Below are positions 7,973-16,970 of a stretch of 48,496 bases of DNA, piece after piece. This DNA comes from Eubacteriales bacterium (GTDB lineage Bacteria > Bacillota > Clostridia > Lachnospirales > Lachnospiraceae): positions 1 to 48,496 of the forward strand of contig JAUNGM010000031.1 in assembly GCA_030524545.1 (NCBI GenBank). Reading direction: 5' to 3'. Under the pieces are notes generated by a model. It had not been told where the DNA came from. It saw only the letters and a program-made list of their open reading frames with translations, and searched no databases. The translations under genes and the position numbers were made by a program. Each line of letters begins with the position of its first letter. Positions within the stretch are counted from its first letter, which is position 1.

Positions 7973-9337
7973 TTATAACTCCTTGGAATGGCCTCCCAGA
8001 ACAGACAGAATTGATTGCTCAGAAAGTTCATCCGGCGCAGGAGTTCCAGTAATCTCCGCCTGTTCTTCTGTTGGAGCCGGTGTCACAGTCACGGATATCC
8101 CGGGGGCGATTTCTGCTTCCTCATAATATCCATTATCAATCAAAGATTCATAGTTTCCCTCATTGATCATCTGCGGATCACAGATATATGTACCGATGAT
8201 TTTTTTGCCATTGTCATATTCTTCATAGTCATTCACTTCCGGTATCTCACCCTTTAAATAGGTATCTACCATTTTTACACACTCTTCCGCCAGATCGCGG
8301 CGATCCATAAACACACTGCAGGATATTTTGCCTTCTGCAATATACTTCACAGCTTCCGCCACACAGCCCGTTCCCGTGATCATTGGCCAGTTTTCAGCAT
8401 CCGGCGAAAATCCTCTGTCCGTAAGTGCATCAACCGCACCGCAGGCGGCATCATCAAAGCCGGTACAAATGATATCCGGTATACCTGTTTCCTGATAGAA
8501 TTCATCCAGGATCCCCTCGATTTCTGTTACGGAACGTTCCCGGCCCCAGCGAAGGATCCCCGTATCTTCAAAGGAAGTTCTTCCGGAAGAACACACCAGT
8601 GTCCCGTCATCCAGATAGGGCTGCAGGATTTCCATTACTCCATTATACAGAAATAAGGACTGTACATCATCCGTAGACCCCATCAGAAACTCAATCGTTT
8701 TCGATTCCTGGTTTTCTCTTGCTTTTTCCAGTTCCTGTTCCTCAACGATGGCTTCCCCGATCATCCTGCCTGACGAACGTCCGCTAAAGGTAGTATAATA
8801 GCTGACTCCATCGCTGTCACGAATCAACTTATCATAAGAAAAGACCGGTATATCCTTTTCCTTCGTTTCTGTCAGCACCTCTGTCAGGCTATACTCATCA
8901 ACAGGTGCAATGATCATGGCAGAAATGTCCTCACCGGCCATTTCCCGAATCTGGGAAACCTGCTGTCCACTGTCTCCCCGGGCATAAGCAAGCACCGGTT
9001 CGTATCCGTCTTCTTCCAGATATTCCTTAAGCATCTGACCGTCAAAGGCCCAAATCTCCTCACTTTCATCAGGAAGAAGGACTCCCACCTTAAGTGCAGG
9101 TTCCTCCTCAGTTTCTTCCGATTCTGCGTCTGCTTCACCGGATGAATCATCGGAAGACTCCCTTTCCTCCTTTGTTTCTTCCTCAGAACTCTCCGTTTCC
9201 GCGTCTTCGCCGCTTCCTTCTTTTTCTATTTCTGCGCTTTCATTCGCAGCCTCCGTAGCCTCATTGCTTCCGCATCCCATTACGGATACTGCTGCAATCG
9301 TCATTCCCATCAGAATTCCTACGGTTCTTTTTTTCAT
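7973..9337 (-). CDS. Sugar-binding lipoprotein (type I periplasmic-binding fold, xylose/ribose type)
   Basis: A secreted solute-binding lipoprotein of 454 aa. A signal peptide (MKKRTVGILMGMTIAAVSVMG) ends in lipobox VMGC. An acidic, low-complexity linker of about 70 residues follows, and then a type I periplasmic-binding domain (about residues 85-410) beginning KVGVLLPDESEEIWAFDGQ with AMIIAPVDEYSLTEVL and SYDKLIRDSDGVSYYTTF, resembling XylF/RbsB. A proline/threonine-rich tail ends the protein. The start is ATG 9337, with AAAGGAC upstream; a longer frame would overlap the regulator's ribosome region. No ABC permease or ATPase is adjacent, so it is an orphan. It could serve a distant transporter or sense a sugar. 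It lies 13 bp after the WYL-type regulator, implying one operon. Confidence 0.85.
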   Translation of the reverse strand: MKKRTVGILMGMTIAAVSVMGCGSNEATEAANESAEIEKEGSGEDAETESSEEETKEERESSDDSSGEADAESEETEEEPALKVGVLLPDESEEIWAFDGQMLKEYLEEDGYEPVLAYARGDSGQQVSQIREMAGEDISAMIIAPVDEYSLTEVLTETKEKDIPVFSYDKLIRDSDGVSYYTTFSGRSSGRMIGEAIVEEQELEKARENQESKTIEFLMGSTDDVQSLFLYNGVMEILQPYLDDGTLVCSSGRTSFEDTGILRWGRERSVTEIEGILDEFYQETGIPDIICTGFDDAACGAVDALTDRGFSPDAENWPMITGTGCVAEAVKYIAEGKISCSVFMDRRDLAEECVKMVDTYLKGEIPEVNDYEEYDNGKKIIGTYICDPQMINEGNYESLIDNGYYEEAEIAPGISVTVTPAPTEEQAEITGTPAPDELSEQSILSVLGGHSKEL

Positions 9338-9350
9338 GATTCTGTCCTTT

Positions 9351-10040
9351 CTAAATGCCCTTATATTCCTTTGCAAGACTTTTCAGATAGTCCCGATATG
9401 CCTGGGCAAGCTTCCTGGGCTTAACAATATGTACATCCTTTCCCATTGCGGTCAGCCAGCCAAAAAACTGCGCGTCTCCAAGCTGTCCGGCCGTCACGGT
9501 AAAATACCCCAGGCCCTTGTCCTTATATTCTGCTTTTTTGCCGAAATAATCTTTCACTTCTTTTTTCAAACGGGTACTGCACAGGAGCTTCATAGGTTTA
9601 TCACCAACAGGCTCTCTTCTGTCAAACTTCCAGTCTCTTCCGACGCCCTCTGACTCTCCCGCAGGTTCAGCCGCATAGTCTTTCTCCCCGGAAGTCAATT
9701 CTGGCTTTTTCTCTTCCAGGTGCACCTCTGTCTCCATCGTTTCCTGTACAGGAGCAGCTTCCTCCTGCTTCGGACTGTTGTTCTGGCTTTCTCCCCGATC
9801 CGGTACAGTCTGTCCGGCCAGATAGTATCCTCCCGGCCTTCCCCTCTTAAACCTGACATCCATACCAAAGTCGCGAAGCGCCTCAAGATCATCATAAATA
9901 CTCTTGCGTTCCGCCTGTATTCCATATTCCTGCAGGCCTGCAAGAATGTCCTGCATGGAAAGTACGCGATTCTCCCCAGATTCGCGCAGCATCTGTGCCA
10001 AAAATAAAATCTTAGCTTTCTGATTATGCGATTTTGCCAT
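9351..10040 (-). CDS. HTH/WYL-type transcriptional regulator
   Basis: A 229-aa DNA-binding protein. Residues about 8-70 form a winged helix (LSMQDILAGLQEYGIQAERK, then SIYDDLEALRDFGMDVRF), typical of YafY-like regulators. A hydrophilic, Gln/Glu-rich linker (about 75-145) leads to a C-terminal part (about 148-229) resembling a truncated WYL ligand domain, with AQFFGWLTAMGKDVHIVKPRKLAQAYRDYL. The full WYL core is shortened, so the assignment rests mainly on the ends. It is cotranscribed with the sugar-binding lipoprotein 13 bp downstream and may control it. The ligand is unknown. Confidence 0.8.
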   Translation of the reverse strand: MAKSHNQKAKILFLAQMLRESGENRVLSMQDILAGLQEYGIQAERKSIYDDLEALRDFGMDVRFKRGRPGGYYLAGQTVPDRGESQNNSPKQEEAAPVQETMETEVHLEEKKPELTSGEKDYAAEPAGESEGVGRDWKFDRREPVGDKPMKLLCSTRLKKEVKDYFGKKAEYKDKGLGYFTVTAGQLGDAQFFGWLTAMGKDVHIVKPRKLAQAYRDYLKSLAKEYKGI

Positions 10041-10094
10041 ATCTTACCCCTTATTCTCTCCCTGTTCCTTCCAATCGTTCCCCATTTGAAAAAG

Positions 10095-10130
10095 AAAGGT
10101 GTCAAAAGCTGATTCGCTTTCGACACCTTT
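10095..10130 (-). terminator. Intrinsic terminator of the rubredoxin gene
   Basis: AAAGGTGTC and GACACCTTT plus inner AAAGC/GCTTT form a 14-bp stem with one mismatch and a 6-base loop. The minus strand continues CTTTTTC. It lies 11 bases after the rubredoxin stop. Confidence 0.85.
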
Positions 10131-10141
10131 GTAACCAGCCT

Positions 10142-10303
10142 TTATTCTGCCGGTACGAACTCCTCCTTACCCATGCCGCAGATCGGGCACACCCAATCCT
10201 CCGGAAGGTCTTCGAAAGCGGTTCCCGGTTCAATACCGTTATCCGGATCCCCCACCTCTGGATCATATTCATAGCCGCATGGCTCGCATACATATTTCTG
10301 CAT
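10142..10303 (-). CDS. Rubredoxin
   Basis: A 53-aa cytosolic one-iron electron carrier. The two metal-binding knuckles are complete: CEPCGY near the N-terminus and CPICGM near the C-terminus, with the usual aromatic and acidic core ([29 protein letters not shown]). The start is ATG 10303, with GAAAGGAG 8 bases upstream; a longer in-frame extension lacks a ribosome site. It is a single-gene unit ending in its own terminator. In anaerobes such proteins serve oxygen and peroxide detoxification, but no partner oxidoreductase is adjacent. Confidence 0.97.
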   Translation of the reverse strand: MQKYVCEPCGYEYDPEVGDPDNGIEPGTAFEDLPEDWVCPICGMGKEEFVPAE

Positions 10304-10418
10304 AATTATAACTCCTTTCAATTCCATCATTCTTATTTTTTATTTTCATCATTTTTTATAGATATATACCCGTAAGGTATATCGTCATTATACATTCACA
10401 TATCCTTGAATGCAAGTG

Positions 10419-11138
10419 TTATTTCAGGAATCTCTGACAGATATATCCATTGGCCTCTTTCTCCTGACTGTCATCCAGCGGGCTCAGCTCCGCTTCCTCC
10501 CCATATTTTTTCTTCAGAGCACGGGAGATCAGCCAATCCGCAAGCTGCGGGTTCTTCGGCAGCAGCGGGCCATGGAGATAAGTTCCAATGACATTTTTAT
10601 AAACAACACCTTCATAGCCTGTTTTTCCATCATTTCCGGAACCATAAAGGACTTTTCCCAAAGGCCTGCACTGATTAATACAGGTTCTTCCGCCATGGTT
10701 CTCAAATCCCACAATCGGCATATCAAACAAGTCACTTTTCAGAATAATATTACTGATCAGACGTCCTTCTCCCTGTTCCGTATACATATCAACCAGCTCG
10801 AGTCCCGTAATGATCCCCTGATCTGTCTTGTAATAACTGCCCAGAAGCTGATATCCTCCGCAAATGGCAATGACAACACCATTATCTTCAACGTAATCCC
10901 TGAAATCCTTCCTGATTTCCTTCAATTTCTCACACACCAGCATCTGCTCCCTGTCGGAACCGCCTCCCAGAAGCACAATGTCGAGTTTCGAAAAATCAAT
11001 CGTATCATTCAGTTCAAAGGCAATGGTTTCTGCCTCGATCCCCCTCCACTGGCACCTTCTCATCAGGCACTGGATATTGCCGCGGTCACCGTAAAGATTC
11101 AGGAGATCCGGATATAAATGACCTATGGTGATTTTCAT
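10419..11138 (-). CDS. gatD: Lipid II isoglutaminyl synthase, glutaminase subunit GatD
   Basis: A 239-aa class I glutamine amidotransferase that supplies ammonia to MurT for amidating the D-Glu of lipid II at the inner membrane face. The N-terminal motif IGHLYPDLLNLYGDRGN is typical of GatD/CobQ-like proteins. The nucleophile lies in AICGGYQLLG, and the catalytic His in GTYLHGPLLPKNP. Its ATG overlaps the MurT stop (ATGA), so the two subunits are translationally coupled. The pair is conserved in Gram-positive bacteria with amidated peptidoglycan. Confidence 0.96.
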   Translation of the reverse strand: MKITIGHLYPDLLNLYGDRGNIQCLMRRCQWRGIEAETIAFELNDTIDFSKLDIVLLGGGSDREQMLVCEKLKEIRKDFRDYVEDNGVVIAICGGYQLLGSYYKTDQGIITGLELVDMYTEQGEGRLISNIILKSDLFDMPIVGFENHGGRTCINQCRPLGKVLYGSGNDGKTGYEGVVYKNVIGTYLHGPLLPKNPQLADWLISRALKKKYGEEAELSPLDDSQEKEANGYICQRFLK

Positions 11139-12472
11139 TTCAATTCCCCCTCCAGCCTCTTCAGTATATTTCTGGTGCCGTAAAGCGCCGTATAGTTTAC
11201 AAGTACATAGAGATTACCGACACCATCTTCGATACGGCTGCGGATGGCTTTCTCCACATCAGCCTCCAGTTCGGAAGGAATATCTACATATTTCAAACGC
11301 AGACGCATATCCTGACACCGGATACCGCTCACCGTAATAGAATGAATGCTCTCTTCCCGAAAACGGTCAAAATCCACATCCCATAGCCAGGAAATATCAA
11401 TGCCATCCTGTGCATTGTCATTAATGGCAATGATTACGTCTTTCGGAGCCGGGTCCTGCATCACCGCTGTGATATTCTGGTTAAAACCTGCAGGATTTTT
11501 CGCCAGGTTCAAAACAATACCTGTACCCTGAATACGGAACTGCTCCATTCTGCCATTTTCCGGATTAAATTTTTTCAGCATCTCATTAAAATGCTCTCCG
11601 GAAAATCCGGCACTCCGTACTCCTGCATACGCAGCCAGAATATTATAAACATTATAAAAACCTTTATAGTTGGCAGCAATCAGCTTGTCTTCCACCCGGA
11701 AAGAAAGCCTGTCCCCCACCTTCACATCATAAGCGTCAAAATCAAGCACCGGCCGCTTAAATCCACACTCCGGACACTCATAATCGCCAAGCTGGCTGTA
11801 GTGGTAAAAACGATAGGACAGCCGCCCTCCGCAGCATTTACAGAATCTTCCCTCGCGTATCTCATTCGTCTCATTTTTCATAACCTGCCTGCTGATACCG
11901 TATGCCACATAAGGATTGCCGCTGTCCATGGCAAGGTAAGCGGAAAGTGCGTCATCCCCATTGACGATCACCTGCATTTTCGGAACCTTGCGGATCATCT
12001 CCTCCAGAATATTCATAGTAATATCAATCTCACCGTAACGGTCAAGCTGATCACGGAAAAGATTTGTCATTACCATATAGTCCGGACGAATCGCCGGAAA
12101 AATATAACGTGTAGATGCCTCATCTGCTTCAATACAGGCATAATCTGCATCAATATGTCCATTTAGCTTAGCTGCCAGCACATACGCAGCAACTACGCCG
12201 TTAATCATATTAGAGCCTGTATGATTACATACAACCTTCTGCCCCTCTGCTTCCAGAGCTGCACAAAGCATGTTGTTCGTAGTCGTTTTGCCGTTGGTAC
12301 CACAGACTACAAACGTCTTTTTCCGGATTTCACCGGACAGCTCCTTAAGAATAGGCGGATATATCCTCAGGGCAATCTTGCCTGCCCAGGTAACACCCTG
12401 ACGTCCCAGCTTCTTACAGGCAAAACCAGCCGCCTTGGCTGCCCAAATAGCTATAAGTCTTCTTATCTTCAT
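11135..12472 (-). CDS. murT: Lipid II isoglutaminyl synthase, ligase subunit MurT
   Basis: A 445-aa Mur-ligase-like enzyme that activates the D-Glu carboxylate of lipid II for amidation with ammonia from GatD. The ATP loop is CGTNGKTTTNNM. The central Mur ligase domain contains an inserted Cys4 zinc ribbon (CKCCGG and CPECGFKRP), a hallmark of MurT. The C-terminal DUF1727-like domain follows. The start is ATG 12472 (MKIRRLIAIW), with GAAGGA 9 bases upstream; 16 further in-frame codons upstream lack such a site and do not fit the family. It forms an operon with gatD. Confidence 0.95.
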   Translation of the reverse strand: MKIRRLIAIWAAKAAGFACKKLGRQGVTWAGKIALRIYPPILKELSGEIRKKTFVVCGTNGKTTTNNMLCAALEAEGQKVVCNHTGSNMINGVVAAYVLAAKLNGHIDADYACIEADEASTRYIFPAIRPDYMVMTNLFRDQLDRYGEIDITMNILEEMIRKVPKMQVIVNGDDALSAYLAMDSGNPYVAYGISRQVMKNETNEIREGRFCKCCGGRLSYRFYHYSQLGDYECPECGFKRPVLDFDAYDVKVGDRLSFRVEDKLIAANYKGFYNVYNILAAYAGVRSAGFSGEHFNEMLKKFNPENGRMEQFRIQGTGIVLNLAKNPAGFNQNITAVMQDPAPKDVIIAINDNAQDGIDISWLWDVDFDRFREESIHSITVSGIRCQDMRLRLKYVDIPSELEADVEKAIRSRIEDGVGNLYVLVNYTALYGTRNILKRLEGELK

Positions 12473-12529
12473 GTTCTCTAGTCCTTCTTCGCTCATACTT
12501 AGCCGCACAATGTACGCCATGCGAATCTA

Positions 12530-13438
12530 TTATTTACTCTTCAACTCCTCATCCAGAAGAGTATCCGTGCATATCCCTGCTGCTCCGGCTTTCAAGTATT
12601 TCTTTGCTTTTTTTGCATCATTGACCGTATAAATATACACTTTAATTTTCTGTTCGTCAAACATTTCCTGTATCTCTTCTGTCCAATACTCAGAACTGAT
12701 GCTCACTGCAGGAATTCCGGTCTCTTTGCAGTATGCTGCTATTTTCTTCAATTGCTTTGTGGAATATTCCTTCCAGAGTGAATAAATATAGGATGGAAAG
12801 TGGTATACCTTCTCTGCTGCCTTATACATTTTTTGATTATAAAGCTCAGGAATCAACTGCTTCAGTACGGATTCATCGCCGCCTGCCCTGGCGATTTCCG
12901 CATATGCTTTATAATCTGCCAGTGTATTTTCATAATCTCTGGTCGAGTATTCTTTACAGTCAATCAACACATAGGCATCCGGATACTTCCTGAGAAGTTC
13001 AAACAAAGCTTCCAGAGTCAATGGCGTATACTTCTCGTAAAGCGCTGTCCCTTTAAAAGCATCGGCCATCAGAACCTTCTTCCCGTCATCCTCCCACTGT
13101 CCCATGGACTTTTCCCAGTCATGGCGGCAGACCCATACACCATCTGCGGTCTTGACCAGATCCACTTCAAACAGGCGTGCACCTTTGTCATAATAGTATT
13201 CAAAACCTTCTTTACAGTTCAGATAGGTTTTATCATCCAGACCTCCGAGTGCATGTACCATTGTACAATAATCATCCCAGGAGAATTCCGTTACGGATTG
13301 TTTCTTCTTGGCATTATTATAAAACAGCCATGCAGCTCCGACAAGCAATATCAGAACCAACAGTTCCGCTGCAACCAATCCTCTGCGCAGCCAAACTCTT
13401 CTGTTCCTCTTTTTCTGCACTTTTCCGCTGTGTGTCAT
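12530..13438 (-). CDS. Membrane-anchored glycerophosphodiester phosphodiesterase-family protein
   Basis: A 302-aa protein with a positively charged N-terminus, one membrane segment at about residues 19-41 (GLVAAELLVLILLVGAAWLF) and an extracytoplasmic GDPD-type TIM-barrel domain. The catalytic pattern is visible: HALGG for the first His, then GARLFEVDLVKTADGVWVCRHD for the acidic metal ligands and second His. LIDCKEY supplies a further acidic residue, and the C-terminal GICTD closes the barrel. Family members hydrolyse glycerophosphodiesters to glycerol-3-phosphate and an alcohol; the substrate here is unknown. It lies 57 bp upstream of murT, so readthrough into the cell-wall operon is possible. 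Confidence 0.88.
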   Translation of the reverse strand: MTHSGKVQKKRNRRVWLRRGLVAAELLVLILLVGAAWLFYNNAKKKQSVTEFSWDDYCTMVHALGGLDDKTYLNCKEGFEYYYDKGARLFEVDLVKTADGVWVCRHDWEKSMGQWEDDGKKVLMADAFKGTALYEKYTPLTLEALFELLRKYPDAYVLIDCKEYSTRDYENTLADYKAYAEIARAGGDESVLKQLIPELYNQKMYKAAEKVYHFPSYIYSLWKEYSTKQLKKIAAYCKETGIPAVSISSEYWTEEIQEMFDEQKIKVYIYTVNDAKKAKKYLKAGAAGICTDTLLDEELKSK

Positions 13439-13568
13439 GATAAATCCTCACTTCTGAATATTTTTCTTATCAAATGATTGTATAGTTCGATTTTACGCTA
13501 ATTTCCATGAATAATCAACCTCCTTAAATAAGAAAAGAGCTTCTCTTTGCTGATTTCTTTTACGGAAA

Positions 13569-13599
13569 AACCGCAGTATGCTTTTTTGCACCTGCGGTT
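13569..13599 (-). terminator. Intrinsic terminator of the LytTR regulator gene
   Basis: AACCGCAG (13569-13576) and CTGCGGTT (13592-13599) form an 8-bp stem. On the minus strand it is followed by TTTCCG inside a T-rich run. It lies 6 bases past the stop of the response regulator. Confidence 0.75.
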
Positions 13600-13605
13600 C
13601 TGCAT

Positions 13606-14325
13606 CTACTTTATTTTTTTCTTCTCCAGATACTGTGTATAAGATTCCTGCACTTCTTTTGCAAAAGACCTGGATATGGGAATGATGATATCGTCCAATG
13701 TGAAACTGTCTGTTTTCATCCCCGTAACAGCATCCATGTTCACAAAAAAACTCTGATGACAGCGGACAAAGGAGCTATCTCTCAATTGTTCCGTAAAATC
13801 GTTCAGCTTTCCCCTGCAATGCACATTCCTTCCATCTGTCAAATGGAAAATTACCGTATGAAGGCTGCTGGATATGTACCGCACCTGTTTGTGGCGGACA
13901 GCGTAAATCTGCGCACGGTAACGAAAATGAATCGTAGGTTCCTCGTCCCTTTCCCAAAATTCCGTCAGCAAACTCAGTACGCTTTCCACATCTCGCTGAT
14001 CAACCGGCTTAAGCAAATACTGATAGGCGAATACATCAAATGCTTCTCTATAATAATTGTCACTGCAGCTTACAAAAATGATCGGAACCATCCTGTCCCA
14101 TTTTCTGATTTCTTCTGCAGTCTCGATACCACTCTTCCCCGGCATATGAATATCTAAAAAAATTGCATGGAACGGATTTCCTTTAGACTCAATAAGCTTC
14201 AGAAGCGATTGTCCGGATGCGTAAGTCCTGATTTCTGCCTTAGGCAGTGCCTGCTGCACCAGGTTTCTTAATGCATTGGCATCTTCCGCTTCATCATCAC
14301 AGACTGCTATCATCAATTCGTTCAT
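13606..14325 (-). CDS. Response regulator, receiver plus LytTR DNA-binding domain
   Basis: A 239-aa two-component regulator. The receiver domain (about 1-120) has acidic pocket CDDE (residues 9-12), phosphoacceptor Asp58 in FLDIHMPG, and the conserved Lys in YLLKPVD. A LytTR domain (about 140-235) follows, with IRYISSSLHTVIFHL-like strands and SFVRCHQSFFVN, as in AgrA/LytR regulators of surface and secreted functions. No histidine kinase is adjacent on either side, so it is an orphan here. The start is ATG 14325. Immediately upstream is a run of nine G that appears to act as its ribosome site. It has its own promoter and terminator. Confidence 0.92.
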   Translation of the reverse strand: MNELMIAVCDDEAEDANALRNLVQQALPKAEIRTYASGQSLLKLIESKGNPFHAIFLDIHMPGKSGIETAEEIRKWDRMVPIIFVSCSDNYYREAFDVFAYQYLLKPVDQRDVESVLSLLTEFWERDEEPTIHFRYRAQIYAVRHKQVRYISSSLHTVIFHLTDGRNVHCRGKLNDFTEQLRDSSFVRCHQSFFVNMDAVTGMKTDSFTLDDIIIPISRSFAKEVQESYTQYLEKKKIK

Positions 14326-14334
14326 TCTCTCATA

Positions 14335-14343
14335 CCCCCCCCC
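14335..14343 (-). repeat. G9 homopolymer at the ribosome site of the LytTR regulator
   Basis: Nine consecutive G on the minus strand end 9 bases before the ATG of the response regulator. No other Shine-Dalgarno-like sequence is present. Homopolymeric G/C tracts of this length are prone to slippage, which would change spacing and translation strength. Confidence 0.85.
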
Positions 14344-14407
14344 GCAAAATTCCGGTATTTCTCGGTTTGTATATTTCTTTTTTCTGCCCTGCGCGGCATA
14401 TTTTTCA

Positions 14408-14436
14408 ATATAATATACTCTGATATGATTCGACAA
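14408..14436 (-). promoter_or_regulatory. Candidate promoter of the LytTR regulator gene
   Basis: TTGTCG (14431-14436) and TTATAT (14408-14413) are 17 bases apart on the minus strand, about 75 bases before the G9 tract and start codon. A shifted TATATT is an alternative -10. Confidence 0.55.
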
Positions 14437-14548
14437 GATGTGGCATTGTTTGTGGGCGGTATTTTTGTACACGTTCACAGGATTCTATACAAGCCTCCCG
14501 CAAAATCAGCATACGAAAAGGGATCTCCGCCGGAGCCTCCTATAGTAA

Positions 14549-14584
14549 CAAAAAAAGGGACACCCACTCTCCTGTGAGTATCCC
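14549..14584 (-). terminator. Intrinsic terminator of the ribosomal protein (alpha) operon
   Basis: On the minus strand GGGATACTCAC pairs with GTGGGTGTCCC (two G-U pairs) around a 6-base loop, followed by TTTTTTTG. It lies about 75 bases past the rplQ stop. Confidence 0.9.
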
Positions 14585-14659
14585 TGTTTTTCATCTCTAT
14601 CTGTGCATCCTGTCCTATATACTTTCAGTAAAACAGACAACCTGCAGTATGATATGGAA

Positions 14660-15196
14660 TTATACTAATTCGATTAATACTTCCATAGCTCCATCGCCCT
14701 TACGCGGTCCAATCTTAACGATTCTGGTATAACCACCATTGCGGTTGGTGTATTTCGGAGCAATCTCTTCGAACATCTTCTTAACCATATCAATGTCTTT
14801 GGTGTTTTTCTTTTTGCCGGCACCCTTTGCAGGAACTTCTTTTACCGGGTAGAAAACTTTCATCATCTGACGGCGTGCATGAAGTCTGGAAGGAGCATCT
14901 TTGGTGATTTCTTTCTGAACTTCATCGTATACGGTTTTCTTCTTGCCGTCTACTACTTCTTTTACTCTCTTGCCTTCGGCATCTTTACGAGCGACTTTTG
15001 CAGTAACAGTAACGGTTTCGAAGTTATCTTTTTCGCGAACTGCCATAGCGATCATGCCTTCCGCAATTTTACGGATTTCTTTGGCTTTCTGCTCAGTTGT
15101 AACGATTTTTCCATGATACAGCAGGTTTGTTACCTGATTTCTCAGTAATGCTTTTCTCTGATCAGATGTTCTGCTTAATTTTCTATATTTTGCCAT
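14660..15196 (-). CDS. rplQ: 50S ribosomal protein L17
   Basis: Last gene of the alpha operon. The conserved start MAKYRKLSRTSDQRKALLRN and end NGGYTRIVKIGPRKGDGAMEVLIEL are intact. At 178 aa it is about 60 residues longer than the usual 115-120. The extra part is a lysine/acid-rich insert at about residues 72-135 (around VKEVVDGKKKTVYDE), a form I associate with Lachnospiraceae. ATG 15196 is chosen for its GGAGG 9 bases upstream. Confidence 0.96.
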   Translation of the reverse strand: MAKYRKLSRTSDQRKALLRNQVTNLLYHGKIVTTEQKAKEIRKIAEGMIAMAVREKDNFETVTVTAKVARKDAEGKRVKEVVDGKKKTVYDEVQKEITKDAPSRLHARRQMMKVFYPVKEVPAKGAGKKKNTKDIDMVKKMFEEIAPKYTNRNGGYTRIVKIGPRKGDGAMEVLIELV

Positions 15197-15332
15197 TTTA
15201 TTTTCCTCCATCTGTGGGACAACAGGTCATGCTTGTTCGGTCTTACTGGCCTGCTGCTTTGGCATTCCCCACTTATAATCTGTAGTGCTCCGTGCTCTCT
15301 TCGAGAAAGAACGGACGGACTCCTGCAGAAGC

Positions 15333-16292
15333 TTATTCTTCTGTAGGCTGTAACTGCAAGCCCAGTTCTTTGAGCTTTGCAAGAACTTCTTCCAGTGATT
15401 TACGGCCCAGATTACGAACCTTCATCATGTCGTCAGAAGTCTTATTGCATAATTCTTCAACAGTATTAATACCGGCTCTCTTCAAGCAGTTGTAGGAACG
15501 AACAGACAGCTCAAGCTCATCAATGCTCATTTCCAGAACTTTTTCTTTCTCATTGTCTTCTTTCTCGATCATGACTTCTGCAGTCTTGGCATTTTCGGAA
15601 AGGTCAATGAACAAGCTTAAATGCTCGCTTAATACTTTTGCTGCAAGGCTTACTGCCTCGTCCGGATCTAATGTACCATTGGTATAAACATCCAGAGTCA
15701 GCTTATCGAAATCGGTCACCTGTCCAACACGCGTATTTTCTACAATCATGTTGACTCTGTCTACCGGAGTGTAGATCGCATCTACTGCGATCACACCGAT
15801 CGGCATATCTTCTGATTTGCCTTTATCCGCACTCACGTATCCGCGTCCCTTTGTAATGGTCAGCTCCATTGCAAGTCTGCAATCCTTGCCGCCGTTGAGG
15901 GTAGCGATTACCTGATCCGGATTCATGATCTCGATATCCTGGTCTGCCTGAATATCTGCTGCTGTTACTACACCTTTTCCTTCACACTCAATGTATGCGG
16001 TCTTTGGCTCGTTGTCGCTGCTGGTATTCTTAATCGCAAGACTCTTCAGATTCATGATAATTTCGGTAACGTCTTCCTTCACACCCGGAATCGGGCTGAA
16101 TTCATGAAGAACGCCATCAATCTTCACCTGGCTTACCGCTGCTCCCGGCAGGGAGGACAGCATGATTCTTCTCAGAGAGTTGCCAAGTGTAGTTCCGTAA
16201 CCTCTTTCCAGAGGCTCTACAACGAATCTGCCGAATTTCTTATCTTCGGATATCTCGGTAATTTCGATTTTTGGTTTATTAAAATCAAACAC
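15333..16292 (-). CDS. rpoA: RNA polymerase subunit alpha
   Basis: A 319-aa RNA polymerase scaffold subunit. The N-terminal dimerisation domain (about 1-230) includes [27 protein letters not shown] flexible acidic linker follows ([10 protein letters not shown]), then the C-terminal domain (about 248-312) with [20 protein letters not shown] and [15 protein letters not shown], which binds UP elements and activators. Length is normal. It sits 65 bp after rpsD and 136 bp before rplQ. Confidence 0.98.
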   Translation of the reverse strand: MFDFNKPKIEITEISEDKKFGRFVVEPLERGYGTTLGNSLRRIMLSSLPGAAVSQVKIDGVLHEFSPIPGVKEDVTEIIMNLKSLAIKNTSSDNEPKTAYIECEGKGVVTAADIQADQDIEIMNPDQVIATLNGGKDCRLAMELTITKGRGYVSADKGKSEDMPIGVIAVDAIYTPVDRVNMIVENTRVGQVTDFDKLTLDVYTNGTLDPDEAVSLAAKVLSEHLSLFIDLSENAKTAEVMIEKEDNEKEKVLEMSIDELELSVRSYNCLKRAGINTVEELCNKTSDDMMKVRNLGRKSLEEVLAKLKELGLQLQPTEE

Positions 16293-16357
16293 TATAAGGT
16301 TCCCTCCTTCTGGGTTTGTCTACGTTTGAGGGTTTGAATACTTCCTTTATTTAAGGA

Positions 16358-16951
16358 TTATTTGGAGTACAACTCGACGATTAACATCTCGTTTACAGGA
16401 ACATCAATTGCTTCTCTGCGAGGAAGTTCCTTAACAGTTCCGCTTAATGCTTCCTGATTTACATCCAGCCATTCCGGAACCAGTCTGCCTGCTGTTACTT
16501 CCAGAATTCCTTTGTATCTTTCAGAACCTTTGCATTTTTCTTTGATTTCAATTGTATCGCCGGCTTTTACAAGGTAAGACGGAATGTTTACACATTTGCC
16601 GTTTACAAGTACATGCTTGTGGTCAACGATCTGACGAGCTTCTTTTCTTGTTCTTGCAAATCCCATACGGAAAACTACATTGTCAAGTCTGCTCTCCAGC
16701 ATAACCATCAGGTTCTCACCAGTCTGGCCAGCCATTCTGTCAGCTTTCTTGTAGTAGTTACGGAAAGGTTTTTCCAGTACTCCGTAGATGAATTTTGCTT
16801 TCTGTTTTTCTCTTAACTGTAAACCGTACTCAGATACTTTTCTGTTTGCACGTTTTAACTGTCTTGTGGACTTTTTGTCAATTCCTAAATAAATCGGATC
16901 CAGGCCAAGGGATCTGCATCTTTTCAGAACAGGGGTTCTATCTACTGCCAT
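16358..16951 (-). CDS. rpsD: 30S ribosomal protein S4
   Basis: A 197-aa primary 16S rRNA-binding protein. The S4 RNA-binding domain (about residues 88-150) shows [18 protein letters not shown] and [18 protein letters not shown]. The N-terminal cysteines that bind zinc in some S4 proteins are absent apart from one Cys, so this is the zinc-free form. In E. coli S4 is the translational repressor of this operon; whether that holds here is unknown. Confidence 0.97.
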   Translation of the reverse strand: MAVDRTPVLKRCRSLGLDPIYLGIDKKSTRQLKRANRKVSEYGLQLREKQKAKFIYGVLEKPFRNYYKKADRMAGQTGENLMVMLESRLDNVVFRMGFARTRKEARQIVDHKHVLVNGKCVNIPSYLVKAGDTIEIKEKCKGSERYKGILEVTAGRLVPEWLDVNQEALSGTVKELPRREAIDVPVNEMLIVELYSK

Positions 16952-16970
16952 CTTATGCTACCTCCTCAAA

